A stretch of DNA of 64,000 nt, from the NCBI GenBank assembly GCA_949752735.1, contig OX457039.1, positions 49,633,708 to 49,697,707 on the forward strand, given 5' to 3'. This stretch comes from Lumbricus terrestris. Lineage: Eukaryota > Annelida > Clitellata > Crassiclitellata > Lumbricidae. Every line of letters starts with the position of its first letter. The first letter of the stretch is position 1. A program made the position numbers and the translations under genes. The notes beneath the pieces were generated by a model. It saw only the letters and a list, made by a program, of their open reading frames with translations. It was not told where the DNA came from and did not search any database. Shown piece after piece: positions 46,804-57,905 of this stretch.

Positions 46804-47910
46804 GATTCTTTTCTTCAGGAGCGTTCTCTCTGTGTGGTCCATGGCTCTTCTAGGTCCTCATGGGTGCCTGCACAATATGGTCTACCCCAGGGTTCAGTCC
46901 TTGGTCCCATACTTTATATTATTTACACCTCAGGTCTTGCCACTCTACTAACAGCTCATTCGGTTTTGAGTCAGCAGTATGCTGACGACGTCCAGGCTTA
47001 CACCCATTGCCTCCCTTCTAATGCTGTCAAAGCGGTTCAGATAATGAGCGGGACTTTGGATGCTCTAGAGGCATGGATGTCATCCAATAGACTACGCTTG
47101 AACCCATCTAAGACAAAATTTATTTGGTTGGGCACACGGCAGCAGCTTGCCAAGCTTGATCTATTTTCTCTTGCATCTGAGTTTCCTGGCTTTGTCTTTG
47201 CAACCACGGTTCATGACCTTGGTGTCCAACTTGACCAAGAACTCACTTTTGCTCCTCAACTTCACCGTCTTGCTCGAGACTGCTATTATCAGCTGCGCCA
47301 GCTTCGCACTGTCATCCGTTCTCTTACGTCTGCTGCTACTCTTACTTTAGTGCATTCTTTCGTTACATCTCGCATTGACTATTGCTTTTCGCTCTACATT
47401 GGCCTCCCATCCAGCAGATTGACTTGTCTTGACCGGGTGTTGCGCTCTGCTGCACGCCTAATTGGGATAATCCCTAAATATGATCATGTCTCAAACTACA
47501 TGCTTGAGGTACTTCACTGGCTCCCTATTCGCCAGCGTATCGAGTTCAGGGTAGCTGCATTGGTATGGCGATGTTGTCAGGGCCTTGCCCCAACTTACCT
47601 CCGTGAGCTATGCAGCTCTACATTGGGTATCCAAGGACGTCGTCAGCTACGCTCTGCTGATAGGGGAGTCCTCTTAGTTCCTTTTGCTCGTACTACTACC
47701 ATGAAGGATCGAGCCTTTTCTGTGGTTGGACCAGTGGTCTGGAATGGCCTTCCTTTTGAGCTACGCCTACACCCTGGGACTCTACCAGGATCCTTCCTTA
47801 CTAAACTTAAAACTGTTCTTTTTGTGCGCGCTGGAGTTGGGAGCGCTTCTGAGTAGTTTTTTCTTGAAGGAGCGCTATATAAATGTCCGAATGAATGAAT
47901 GAATGAATGA
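46804..47910 (+). mobile_element. 5'-truncated CR1/L2-like LINE with intact 3' end
   Basis: The element starts abruptly after an (AT)n tract, within the RT domain. It encodes the palm motifs and C-terminal domain, then a short 3' UTR GGGAGCGCTTCTGAGTAG, CTTGAAGGAGCGCTATATAA and a (GAAT)5 tail. Loss of the 5' end fits target-primed reverse transcription. Tail-related copies are scattered through the window. Confidence 0.92.
46834..47856 (+). CDS. LINE ORF2 C-terminal part, reverse transcriptase
   Basis: The 340-codon frame is uninterrupted. GLPQGSVLGPILY at residues 16-28 and the catalytic QYADDVQAY around residue 50 mark the RT palm. RLRLNPSKTKFIWLG follows, then the post-RT region with FVTSRIDYC and FSVVGPVVWNGLPFELR near the end. 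The endonuclease, fingers and first palm Asp are missing through 5' truncation, so the piece cannot mobilise itself. The open frame extends upstream to about 46804 without a true start; the listed start is only the first GTG/ATG-type codon. An intact frame suggests recent insertion. Confidence 0.93.
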   Translation: MVHGSSRSSWVPAQYGLPQGSVLGPILYIIYTSGLATLLTAHSVLSQQYADDVQAYTHCLPSNAVKAVQIMSGTLDALEAWMSSNRLRLNPSKTKFIWLGTRQQLAKLDLFSLASEFPGFVFATTVHDLGVQLDQELTFAPQLHRLARDCYYQLRQLRTVIRSLTSAATLTLVHSFVTSRIDYCFSLYIGLPSSRLTCLDRVLRSAARLIGIIPKYDHVSNYMLEVLHWLPIRQRIEFRVAALVWRCCQGLAPTYLRELCSSTLGIQGRRQLRSADRGVLLVPFARTTTMKDRAFSVVGPVVWNGLPFELRLHPGTLPGSFLTKLKTVLFVRAGVGSASE

Positions 47911-48185
47911 GTCTATGGGTATTGCAATGGTAGCTTGAAAGCTCGGAGTGGAGAGTTAAGTGACCAGTTAGCATTTGAAGGAAATGTTGATGGAAAAAAT
48001 CCAAGATGACGGCAAATAAAATTGTTTTTCATTGCAATAGACGGTCAGATTTTGACTTTTTTTGTACGAATAACGCAGTCAGTAAATCGGTGACTATACA
48101 TTTTTGACAGCCTTCGAGCTTACGTTATAAAGATTAACTTAATCCTATGCAATAGACTGGTCTAGACTAAAAATTTGAGATTAAT

Positions 48186-48500
48186 CAAGATCACTACTCA
48201 GAGGCGCTCTCAGCCCAGGCGTGGTCAAAAAGATAAACCTTAAAAAGACGAAAGAGCTAGCCTGCAGAGTTAAAGGGAACCGAGCGTATAGAGCCAAATT
48301 TAGACTTTTCCAGATCGCTGGATCCACCATCGAGAATGTTCTTCGCCGCATGATCACAATAGGCCACGTGAAAAAGTAACAAGAAAGCCTCCACGGGTAG
48401 CTGAAAGTAGCGAACGGCGCCCCAGAGAGACAGAAGCCGGAGTGAAAAGCTCACATATAGATACATGTGTAAGATGGAACTTAAACCAGGCGTAACCACG
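48186..48500 (-). mobile_element. LINE 3' end, frameshifted
   Basis: The minus strand reads RRTFSMVDPAIWKSL then ALRSVPLTLQASSFV, matching the FSVxGPxxWNSLP...LR...F C-terminal pattern of CR1/L2-like ORF2. It ends in TTGACCACGCCTGGGCTGAG and GCGCCTCTGAGTAGT. The terminal TATAAAT and GAAT tail are absent. Confidence 0.65.
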
Positions 48501-48713
48501 AAAATATGGATCTATGTTGGTTTGTAATCAGTGGAGGCTTTTAATCAGCAGGGCAAATCAGGGTAAATGCCCAGGTATAAACTTTTACCCTGATGGTTCG
48601 ATCGATGTTCTGCCATAAGACTGGTAGAAATTTCCTTGCTAGGAATTTATTTTTAAAATGTATGCCCACGAGACTCTCTAGTATTCTTAAACCGTCAAAG
48701 ATCTATACTTTAA

Positions 48714-48715
<2 letters not shown>

Positions 48716-48761
<46 letters not shown>
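48716..48761. repeat. (AT)n microsatellite
   Basis: An uninterrupted AT run of more than 40 bases. Confidence 0.97.
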
Positions 48762-48764
<3 letters not shown>

Positions 48765-49011
48765 TGTTAAATGGCCTGTTGATATTGCAAAAAAGGAACA
48801 AATTAATAGATCTAATATAGATGAATTTGATTTGTTGAATACCGGTATTGCACGTTTTGTGAATCCTTTTGTCGTGACTCTGCAAGGTTGGGGCCAGCAG
48901 TTTTACTGAACAGGTCTCACATTTTGTTAATCCGACCCTGGCTTGATAGATAAATATTTAGTAGGCATGAGTGGAACTGTCCGCATAGTCTATTTGACTT
49001 TTGCGGTGCCT

Positions 49012-49478
49012 GTGTCACGAAATAGAGTTTCCTCCGTATTAATCGTATCCCCCCCAAATGAAGAAAAGTAAAAAAAGTCACTTCCGCGTGTATTTAGTTT
49101 TGCAAATTAATTTTCATCTGCTTTGTTTTGAACAATGACACTAACAGGAATGTTTATTCCTACTAGATAAATTTTTCTGCTTTTGTTTTATAGCACTTAG
49201 AACATCTAAAACACTTAAGAACACTCAGAGTCACTAAATAAATTCGAGTTGGTTTTCTCTGAACATTGCTTAGGACACTTAAAACAATTAGAGTCACTTT
49301 AAATTTTGATTAGAGCACAAAATTTTCAATTAGGCTGTACACATTTTTTCATAAATGTGGAAAGAATGGTTTATCCCCCCGGATAGTCTAGAGTCTAGAC
49401 TGGTTAATTCCATCGGGAGGGGGATAGATTAATTCATCCCTCCGGATAGCTTTCAGGGGATACTCTATTTCGTGACAC
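49012..49478. mobile_element. MITE family A, copy 2
   Basis: GTGTCACGAAATAGAG is a perfect 16-bp terminal inverted repeat. The body matches 31389-31836 in the same orientation with small indels. No clear target duplication is seen. Confidence 0.88.
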
Positions 49479-49537
49479 TATGCAGTGTTTCTACTATCTA
49501 TCAGTATTTTTTGCCAGGCGACATAGCTATAGATCTA

Positions 49538-50480
49538 GGGGAAGACGGGGTAATTTCGGCCATGGGGTAAATTCGGCCAGGGTGATTTCAAGGAAACCAG
49601 TGGGCATAGGAAGATTTTAATGCTGCCATCTAGCGTATAATATCATATTAAGTATGTTTATTGAGATAGTTTTGCTTTTATGTGAGTATAATTTGCTAAA
49701 AGCCAAAAAATGAGTTCGAGCATAACCCACTTATCCATACTGTGGCAGTAAAAGCTAAGAATTCAAGGTAATCTTGTTCAAATGTTAATTATTTGCTTTT
49801 TATTCAGCAAATCACGATATTTTTGGCCAATTTGGTTATCCAAATTCATGATACAAAAATGCGGTCCATGCTAGTTAAAATTGTTTTGGAGGGTGGGTGG
49901 GTCGGGGTAAATTCGGCCATGTGGACGAATTTACCCCAAGGACGTTATGAATGGTACATAGTGCCAATTTTAATACAATAACTTTATATTTTGCACCTAT
50001 ATACCCAGTTTTAATGTAAAATATAAATATAACGCATCATTTCATACCCTATATTGTGTTTTTTTTAAATTTGAAAAAATAAATTTTTTGAAAAATTATT
50101 ATTTTTATTAAATTCTTTCAAGAAAATTAAAAAATCACAAACATACAACCAGGTATTCCCTAAATATCTCTGATGTGTAATTTCCGACTTAATGCTGATT
50201 TCGGTGTGAACCGCGACATGTACCTCATCTGGTTTGTTGTGAGGATCAAATTAATCGTGTTGGCCGAATTCACCCCGTATACTGGGGTAAAATCGGCCAA
50301 AAATTCACTTTACAAAAACATTTTTTGCCACAAATGTTTTCCTCTCTCCCAAAAAGTAACCTTACAGTATATTGTCCCTATCTTGCTTTATTCAGTTATG
50401 ATTTTATTTAATTTTAGCAGTCAACCCGTTTCAATTTATAACAAAAATAAGAAAATTGGCCGAAATTACCCCGGCTTCCC
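49538..50480. mobile_element. TA-flanked element rich in GGGGTAAATTCGGCCA
   Basis: GGGGAAGACGGGGTAATTTC at the left is mirrored by GAAATTACCCCGGCTTCCC at the right, with TA on both sides. The 16-mer GGGGTAAATTCGGCCA or its inverse recurs inside in both orientations (about 49564, 49914, 50264 and 50284). Two open frames (62 and 115 codons) overlap these motifs and show no transposase. Confidence 0.78.
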
Positions 50481-50482
50481 TA

Positions 50483-51489
50483 TAGGTCTAATGCAGCAAT
50501 ATCGAAAGAATCGCTGTTAAAAAGTTCGATGTCATTTCTGCAATTTTTTCTTATCAGCCGAAGCTGCTTCTTTCGATCGTCTTGCAATGTACACGATGCA
50601 AGGCACACGTCGTACAGTCTGTCAAATATCCTGATTGAGCAATCTTTTCTGAATTAATATCTTCGCTCGTAACGTTTCGGAGTAGAGATGTGTATCGTCG
50701 ATTCCATACCGCGGCCGTATAGCAGGTAATTGAACGACAGATGTTAACAGAGATGCAAGCAGTTAATGTAAATCAGACGATAGGCTATAAGAAGCGGAGT
50801 CCTTGATAAAGAAAATAATTATTAGATGTCATATGCATGGAAGACATTGCTATTTGATTTAAAAAAGCAATAAACTGATCCAGTTAGAAATTAATATGAT
50901 TATACATTACTCGCTTGTCTGCAGAATAGACGATGTTTAGAGATTTTATGGTAACCTATATAAGCTTTTTTTATCATGCACGTAGGCCTATAATTATGTT
51001 CTTATGTGTCGCTTATAGATGTGCTCTTCTTGTAGCATGTTTGTCAAAAAACGGCGACCATCTCCGATGTGGACAGTGGATTTGGGGCGACTCATGGCGT
51101 CCACATATCGGGCTGTAAAAGTCCCGGCTTGAAATTCTCAGTAATGTCCTTGGGAAAGCCGAAGTCAAAGTGTCCTACTGTAGTCAAGCGTCTAAAAGCA
51201 ATAGTCAATGTGCTGCATGCTACAAATCATCGATAGCTCAATAAGCTCACATCAAATAGACAACATATAATAGACATTGTATCGTCATGGCTGAGAGCGA
51301 TAATTCTGCGTGAATCCTTAGGTGCATCGTGCTATAGTTGATTGTATTATTCACTTAGGGCTCGACTACTGCAACTCATGATTCATGACAATTCTCTCAA
51401 TTCAAATTAAACGTTTTCAAACTATTTACAACGTTTTCGGCCGTGAAGTCAGCATATATCCCCTATAAGCGCATAGTCATTTAACCCCG
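50483..51489. other. intergenic, no gene seen
   Basis: One TAGGCCTA palindrome; no gene recognised. Confidence 0.35.
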
Positions 51490-51668
51490 GTTCCCCCAAC
51501 CCCATCTTTGCAGGTTCGAATCCACCTCAATTCGCCGCGCCTGGATCTTGGGCAAGTCCTTCACTCGCAATTGCTCATGCGCTTCAGCGTGAAACTCCGA
51601 TTCAGTGTCCGCGCTATAGTCGAGAGCGCTCATGAGTAGTTCCTTGAAGGAGATCTCTATAACAAGTG
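51490..51668 (+). mobile_element. tRNA-derived SINE, + strand, damaged head
   Basis: The B box GGTTCGAATCC (51513-51523) is perfect, but the A-box region is replaced by CCCCGGTTCCCCCAACC. The body (CAAGTCCTTCACTCGCAATTGCTC) and the tail (AGAGCGCTCATGAGTAG, CCTTGAAGGAG, CTATAAC) match the copies at 7.4 and 34.1 kb. Confidence 0.78.
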
Positions 51669-52065
51669 CACGTACATACATTCAAGGTATCTAGTTGTCT
51701 CAGAGTGCATGGACTCGAACCTATGATCTTCACTTTGTATGGTGGTCGCTCTCTAACCATTTGAACGTCATGCGTGCAATATTCCTCCGGCCGTGTTTAT
51801 TGCAGACCTTTCCAAAAGTCATTTGCAAAATATCGCAATAATATTAGAATCGTCAGGTGGCAATCCATCACGACCAGCCATACACTTAGTGTGTGTCGCA
51901 ACTCATTATTCATCGAACAAGAATGGATGAGAGGAGAAGACGGGCTCCGTAGGCTTTTCCACCCGCGGTTAAGGGCAGATATATCTGACATCAAGTCATG
52001 TCTTCGTGGACGAAGCAGTCATGAAACGGATGGCTCGCAGCAGAAACGTTGTCAATCACAAATCC

Positions 52066-52238
52066 CTGGCATTCCGAGAAAGAGCAATGAACTACACGTA
52101 TATGGAACAAACTTGTAACAGTCTCCTATAAAAAGTGATAATTTTTCACGCTGGCATTCCGAGAAAGAGCAATGAACTATACGTGTACGGAACAAACTTG
52201 TAACATTCTCCTATAAAAAGTGATAATTTTCCACGTTG
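52066..52238. repeat. 85-bp direct duplication
   Basis: CTGGCATTCCGAGAAAGAGC begins at 52066 and again at 52151. The copies differ by a few substitutions. The 114-codon frame at 51774-52118 enters the first copy and is not recognised. Confidence 0.92.
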
Positions 52239-52239
52239 C

Positions 52240-52834
52240 TCATGCAAAGGTCATATCTCTCTTCGTTCGCACAATATGCCACATAGTCATGTCGGCGCAT
52301 TTTGTAGCACATGCCCATCTTCGTCAAATGAGTTACAATTCTATGTGTGTATAGATCTACATAAATATAGACCTAATGCCTATGCTATAGGGGCCTATAT
52401 GTAAACTCAACAATTGGGCTGACATTTATTATTTTAAGGTACCCAAGAGCAACTATAGCCACTTGCATAGGCCTTACTACATAAAATTGTTATTGCATGG
52501 GACATTATTTTTATAGCATGACTTTGTTTAAATAAAATTGCAATTACATTTGCGTGTATATGACATGACAGTCCGGATTATAATGGACACTGGAAACTAA
52601 ACAGTCGATCGCCTCAATGCCTCTATTAACGAGCGTTTTAATACTTTGTTGTTGTTCGCGATAATTTTTACAGCCGATATTGACTTCGAATGATGCATCT
52701 AGCCTATCAAATTATGATATTGATATACGATAACCCACTGGAAAATGGTGCATCAGTATTGTCTGAAAGTAGGTTAATAGACCTACGTGTAGCCTGTGTG
52801 TTCAGATACAATGAACATAATACCGCTGGATATA
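52240..52834. other. intergenic, no gene seen
   Basis: Nothing recognisable. Confidence 0.3.
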
Positions 52835-54050
52835 CACCGTGATTCAAAAAAAGTAAGCCAAATTATTTTTCATATATCTCACATGCCTGATAAAATATCA
52901 CGTTAAAATTTTCCAGATATTTAGAGAATTGGACCAAGAATATGTTTCCAAGATTTCATGAGATAAAGTTGAACGGATAAAAAGATATGTAGATCTGTCT
53001 TTCAACTTCATATGCCGAAATTTCACTTTACAAGCAATTTTCTGTTAGATTCAATAAAATGTGAGTCAAACTTTTTCAGTATCTTTATGGCCTGATAATT
53101 AATCATAGTAAAATTTTCCCAATATTTAGAGAATTGAATCAAGAATGGGATTCCAAAATATCAAGTCATAAATTTGAACGGATAGAAAGATATGAATATT
53201 TCAACTTCATCTCCAGAAACTTCAGTTTTCAGCAAGTCTGTTATGGTTGTCTTTGCGGTTTCGACGCTTGGTAGTTCCCAATTTTGGTCTTCAGCGACCC
53301 TAGAGTAAAAATTAATGGATCCTATTATCGCGACGTTCTGCTGTCACAACATCCTCTATCTGTAATCAGAAATCTATCACCCAGAAGGCTGGTTTTTCAA
53401 CAGGACAGTGCCCCAGCCCACAGAGCCAAGGAAACCATTGAAATGCTGCCAAGAGAGACGCCAGACTTCATTTCTCCCACATTATGGCCTCTGAACAGCC
53501 CAGATTTGAATCCTGTCGACCATGAAGTGTGAAGCTTGATGCAAGACCGAGTAGACAACAATCCATGGTATAAACGATCTGAAGTAGCGCTTTATGGAAG
53601 TGTGAGATGACCTGGACCAGCAGATAATCGACGATGCTGTTGCCCAATGGCGCCAGCGCCTCCAGGCTTGCGTGCAAGCAGGAGGAGGACATTTTGAGCA
53701 TCTTATTTAATTAAATAATCAAACCAAACTGTGGGAATCATGTTGTTATTCAATTCTCTACATATCTGGACAATTTTGGTATGATTAATCATCAGGCATT
53801 AGAGATATAAGAAAAACAGTATGACTTACATTTTATTGAATCTAACAGAAAATTGCTTGTAAACTGAAATTTCGGCATATGAAGTTGAAAGATACATATC
53901 TTTTTATCCGTTCAACTTTATCTCATGAAATCTTGGAATCATATTCTTGGTCCACTTCTCTAAATATTTGGAAATTTTTTAGCGTGATATGTCATCAGGC
54001 ATTGGAGATACTTGAAAAACATTTTGGCTTACTTTTTTTGAATCACGGTG
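52835..54050 (+). mobile_element. mariner-like element with long duplicated TIRs, copy 2
   Basis: CACCGTGATTCAAAAAAAGT and its inverse bound the element, with TA on both sides. Each arm is about 350-380 bp. The left arm contains two diverged direct repeats about 210 bp apart, one starting at AAGTAAGCC (about 52851) and one at GTGAGTCAAAC (about 53061). Both run through TTTAGAGAATTG and GAACGGATA.AAAGATATG. The right arm mirrors this. Only the C-terminal half of a transposase lies between. It is in the opposite orientation to the copy at 39757-40966. Confidence 0.88.
53235..53705 (+). pseudogene. mariner transposase C-terminal half, frameshifted
   Basis: The frame at 53284-53532 includes VKINGSYYRDVLL, FQQDSAPAHRAKETIEMLPR and WPLNSPDLNPVD. 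The second and third catalytic Asp are present with 37 residues between them, so this is a DD37D-type motif. After a stop the homology continues in other frames (QQIIDDAVAQWRQRLQACVQ, GGHFEHL). The N-terminal helix-turn-helix and first Asp are missing, so it is inactive. Confidence 0.88.
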
Positions 54051-54052
54051 TA

Positions 54053-54407
54053 TATTTAGAGCAAAACGTTTGCCAAGTGCAACAGAGCAAGACCTAATAT
54101 TGAAAATTTTATCAATCGTTTACAATGCAATACGGTACTCATTATACTCGTCCTAAATCGTTTCAGCTTGAATACATGTAATCAACGTTGTCATACGCGA
54201 ATTTCGTGAATAACATCGTGTGGATGAGTAATGAGTAGGCTCTAGGTCTACACGGCACTCTTGGAATTTGTGACATTTGAACCCCGCTGGTAGGCTACAG
54301 CAACAGTAATTAGAATGCAACTTGAACTTGTGCCGTTTCAAATTTTCGTCATCTGCTTGATAAGTTTCAATCATTTTTATACTATATGGGCCCACGTTTT
54401 GCTACAA
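54053..54407. other. short unassigned stretch
   Basis: Nothing recognisable. Confidence 0.3.
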
Positions 54408-54480
54408 TCATTCATTCATTCTGAGAATTTATATGGCGCCTCTTCAAGATACCTACTCAGAGGCGCTCTGTGGTGTCCAG
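54408..54480 (-). mobile_element. LINE/SINE 3' tail
   Basis: The minus strand reads AGAGCGCCTCTGAGTAG, CTTGAAGAGGCGCCATATAA, then (GAAT)n. Only the tail remains. Confidence 0.7.
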
Positions 54481-54526
54481 TATGGAGAAGATCTGAATGG
54501 AAATCGCCGAGTAAATACATGTAGAC

Positions 54527-54853
54527 CAGTGGTTCCCAACCTTTTTTTGACTCTAGGGCCACTTTTTCTAAGTTAGAGGACACGCGGGCCACTTTTTCTT
54601 TGTTGAAGGATATTAGGGGGCCACGCACAAAGGTCAAATTTAATTAACTTAGACTAAAGCATATAAAACTGTTATAATTGAATCAAAATTGAATATTTGA
54701 TGTTATCTATAGACGTCAAAATAAAATAATTCATAAAATAAAATAATTATGTGTTCTTTCCTGTCCAAACGATCAATTTTTCATATTAAAAAATTCTTTT
54801 AGAGACAATGGCCATATTTTTAGGCCTGGCGGGCCACGGGTTGGGAAACACTG
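54527..54853. mobile_element. hAT-type MITE, TIR CAGTGGTTCCCAACC, exact 8-bp TSD
   Basis: The ends CAGTGGTTCCCAACC and GGTTGGGAAACACTG differ at one base. ATGTAGAC flanks both sides (54519-54526 and 54854-54861). The 327-bp interior contains repeated GGGCCAC motifs and no coding capacity. Confidence 0.92.
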
Positions 54854-54861
54854 ATGTAGAC

Positions 54862-57420
54862 TGAGCGTGCACCTCGCTGTCGTTCAGTAGTTTGTCGTAT
54901 ACAGGACATATTTCACGAATTGTTTTATTGTCCGTCAGAGCTATTGAAATTCGCACGACTTCCATACTTCGTCCTCGGCACCGATAAACTATCGATCCTT
55001 TCAAATGCTATCTTATGGTATAATAGCAGAGATATGGAACGACGATGACAATTTTTTGTCCCACTCATCTATCAGCCGGGTACGATGCAACTGAGCCGCA
55101 AGCCCATCCATTACTGTCTCCGACAAAAAGGGACACCTTCCCTTACGAGGCCATTACTCAACTGTCACGTCTCAATTTTCTACAACATTGCAGCAGAAGT
55201 CAAACCTCGGATGAAAATGGAAATTGTTAGCGTGTTGCTGTTCTGCAGACACGCCACCATGCAGTCAAAACGTAGGCTATCTGTCGTGTGCACTGTGCAC
55301 CCCGTGTATACGGTCTTTAGTACAGACCTCTATAACACGTTAGAAATGATAGCACGTCCGTTGCTGACTTTGACCACTCCAAAGAGATGTCTTCGTTGCA
55401 ACAAAACGCGGCCACTTAAAACATTTTGGGCGGAACAGACTGGTGCTATCATAGGCGCTGCTTCAATGCGGTGAAAGTGAAACGATATATGTTGCATTGT
55501 TGCACTGAATCTTACGAGCTGTTAAACGGTTATGCAAAAATATACACTGCACTTAGTAGCCATTTCCGCGGCGCCAGTGAAGTACATGTATGTGCTGCAG
55601 TCAACAGATTCAGACTCTCAGACTGAACCGAGGGAAACGACAGACAAAACAGGTTTCTGAAACGCATATGTTCTGCCAGAGCACCATAGCATCGTCAAGT
55701 TCATCCTGCGCTGCCATAGGAAACAGACGGACTACGAATCGTCGCCATGGGCCCTGTATACTTCGCAATGCAATGACGGAAATGGGAAGACAATCGAGTT
55801 CATGGGACTGAGTAATGGTCACCAATGGATTGCGATATAATGCCTTATCTCATTCTTTTATTTCAAATATCTATATTTAGCAATCCTGTCTATACATGTA
55901 GCCTATACATAGCCTATGTGGATATCACGTTTAGGCCTGTAACGTAAGCAATCGTGTACTGTTGAGCTGTTCAGTATTACTACAAACTTGCCGTTTTATG
56001 AGACAAATAGCCTACTCGACAAATCCCCTCATGTCAATTTTCTCATGGGCGCATTTTTAGCAACGGTAAATTAAAATTAGATAAGGTAGGTTGCAGATGC
56101 AGTTCTGGCATCGTAAAACGCCGAGCACTGGTCATAATATTATACAGCATGTACAAACAGGTCGGTATTAACATGTAGTAGATGCTAAGTAAGGACGTGC
56201 ATGCCTGCAGACTGGCAGGCGGACAGACAGGCATACATACTGTCGTTCGACATTATGCTCGACTAGATTGTCCAATGTCCAACCGTCGCAGTGCCTTTCA
56301 AAAAAGCTAACGCAATGTATGAAAGCGCCTGACCAGTGTAGCGATTGGAAACGGACGGGATGTACGTTCGCAAGGGGACCCGGTCAATAACATGTCTCTC
56401 TTTGTAAGTGCACAAATTATACGGCTAAATGTTCCGACCGGACGGCAAACAGGCAAGCGATGACACACCGTGACCCGGCGGCGGCGGCGTCGGTCGTGCA
56501 GTCACCACACGTCTGATGAATCGCGTGAATACCGTATATATAGATCTATATATACACGCCGTGGAAACGACGCGGACACGAAACGCTGTAGTGGAGACCA
56601 GACTGTATGGACGCAGGTTCCAACTGCACAGCCCCGATACTTTAGGACTGAACGAAAACTGCATGAATCGTGGTCTCTACGGAAGTTGTATGAGTATAGC
56701 ATACAATGCCATGCATGTATAATTGTATATAGAAGCCCATATACTTGCCACTGGATTGGACTTTTGCGGGCTTTTTATGCTTACTGACTGTAGAGTGCTT
56801 TCTTATAAGCTACGCTTTTATTGTAATATAGAGACTGCTCTGCTTAGTAGAGTCTTGGGTCAGAGACACTGCTGAGCAGGTATAGGCCCTACCTTGAAGG
56901 AGCACTATTTAGGGCACAGACATTCGCAATGAGTGAATTATTAATTATAAGGCCTTTTTCACTACAAATCTGCCATCCGATTACCTTATACGCGCTGTGC
57001 TTGACCGTCGCATACGAACATGCACGTAGCAAAGTAGACTTATTGGTCCATTAGCAAACATGCACTATGTAGTCTTGTACCACGTGCAGTAAAAGTTGCA
57101 GACGGATTTTGTCAATCTGAATCTGTAAAGTGAATTGTGTACTATGTATGAGATTGAGATGCGTCGGTTGTGAATACCTGAGTTCAACCAACTCGTTGTA
57201 TATGAGTCAGAGGCCATTAGTTATTAGTCTAATGGTCGATCCATTCATAAGAATGGTTTTAGAATGGTTTTAGCAATTCTCGAAAAGCTTATAGACCTAC
57301 ATGTGTAGGCTGTGCAAAATAGTGTATTACAAATCGTTTGCCTCTGGCGAAGGGCCCCATTGCCTGACGTTGCTTCTTGTAGTCGATAGAAATGACGATT
57401 CAGAATCAGAACTCTGAACA
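54862..57420. other. intergenic, no supported gene
   Basis: The longest frame is 129 codons at 55085-55474. It contains RCLRCNKTRPLKTFW, a single CxxC pair, which is too little to call. A LINE/SINE tail scrap (CCTTGAAGGAGCACTATTTA) is at about 56890-56945. Confidence 0.35.
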
Positions 57421-57424
57421 TATA

Positions 57425-57905
57425 GAAATCTTCGTAAACTGCCAACTCTAAACATAAAGGGATCCTACATACTGTCAACTCTGGACATATGGGAATCTTC
57501 AAACTGTCAACTCTGGACATATGGGAATCTCCATACAGTCAACTCTGGACATATAGGAATCTCCATACTGTCAACTCTGGACACAAAAGGGATCCTCCAT
57601 ACATAGGCGCAACCACCCTATGGGACCCACGGGACGCGTCCCCCCAACTTTTGAGTGGTCCCATTGACTTTATCATTATGGTCCCCCAACTTTTAGGACG
57701 TGATTCATCTGGTCCCCTCCAACTTTTAGGACGTGATTGCGCCTATGCCTCCATACTGTCAACTCTGGACATAAAAAGATCTCCATACTGTCAACTCTGG
57801 ACATAAAAAGATCTCCATACTGTCAACTCTGGACACAGAATCTCCATACAGTCAACTCTGGACATAAAAAGATCTCCATAGTGTCAACTCTGGACATAGG
57901 AATCA
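57425..57905. repeat. tandem array, unit about 30 bp, CCATACTGTCAACTCTGGAC
   Basis: The core CTGTCAACTCTGGACATA recurs more than ten times with variable linkers (TAGGAATCT, AAAAAGATCT, AAGGGATCC). The frames of 105 and 62 codons across it follow the repeat. Confidence 0.93.
57602..57747. mobile_element. hAT-type MITE inside the tandem array, 8-bp TSD
   Basis: CATAGGCGCAA and TTGCGCCTATG are inverted ends. CCTCCATA flanks both sides (57594-57601 and 57748-57755). The array unit also contains CTCCATA, so the duplication could partly be pre-existing. The interior carries GGTCCCCCAACTTTT repeats. Confidence 0.75.

Noticed and set aside
48535..48610. CAGTGGAGGCTTTTAATCAG as a possible hAT left end
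   Set aside because: No matching right end or 8-bp duplication was found downstream.
55085..55474. 129-codon frame with one CxxC pair
   Set aside because: A lone CxxC without further Cys/His spacing does not support a zinc-binding domain.
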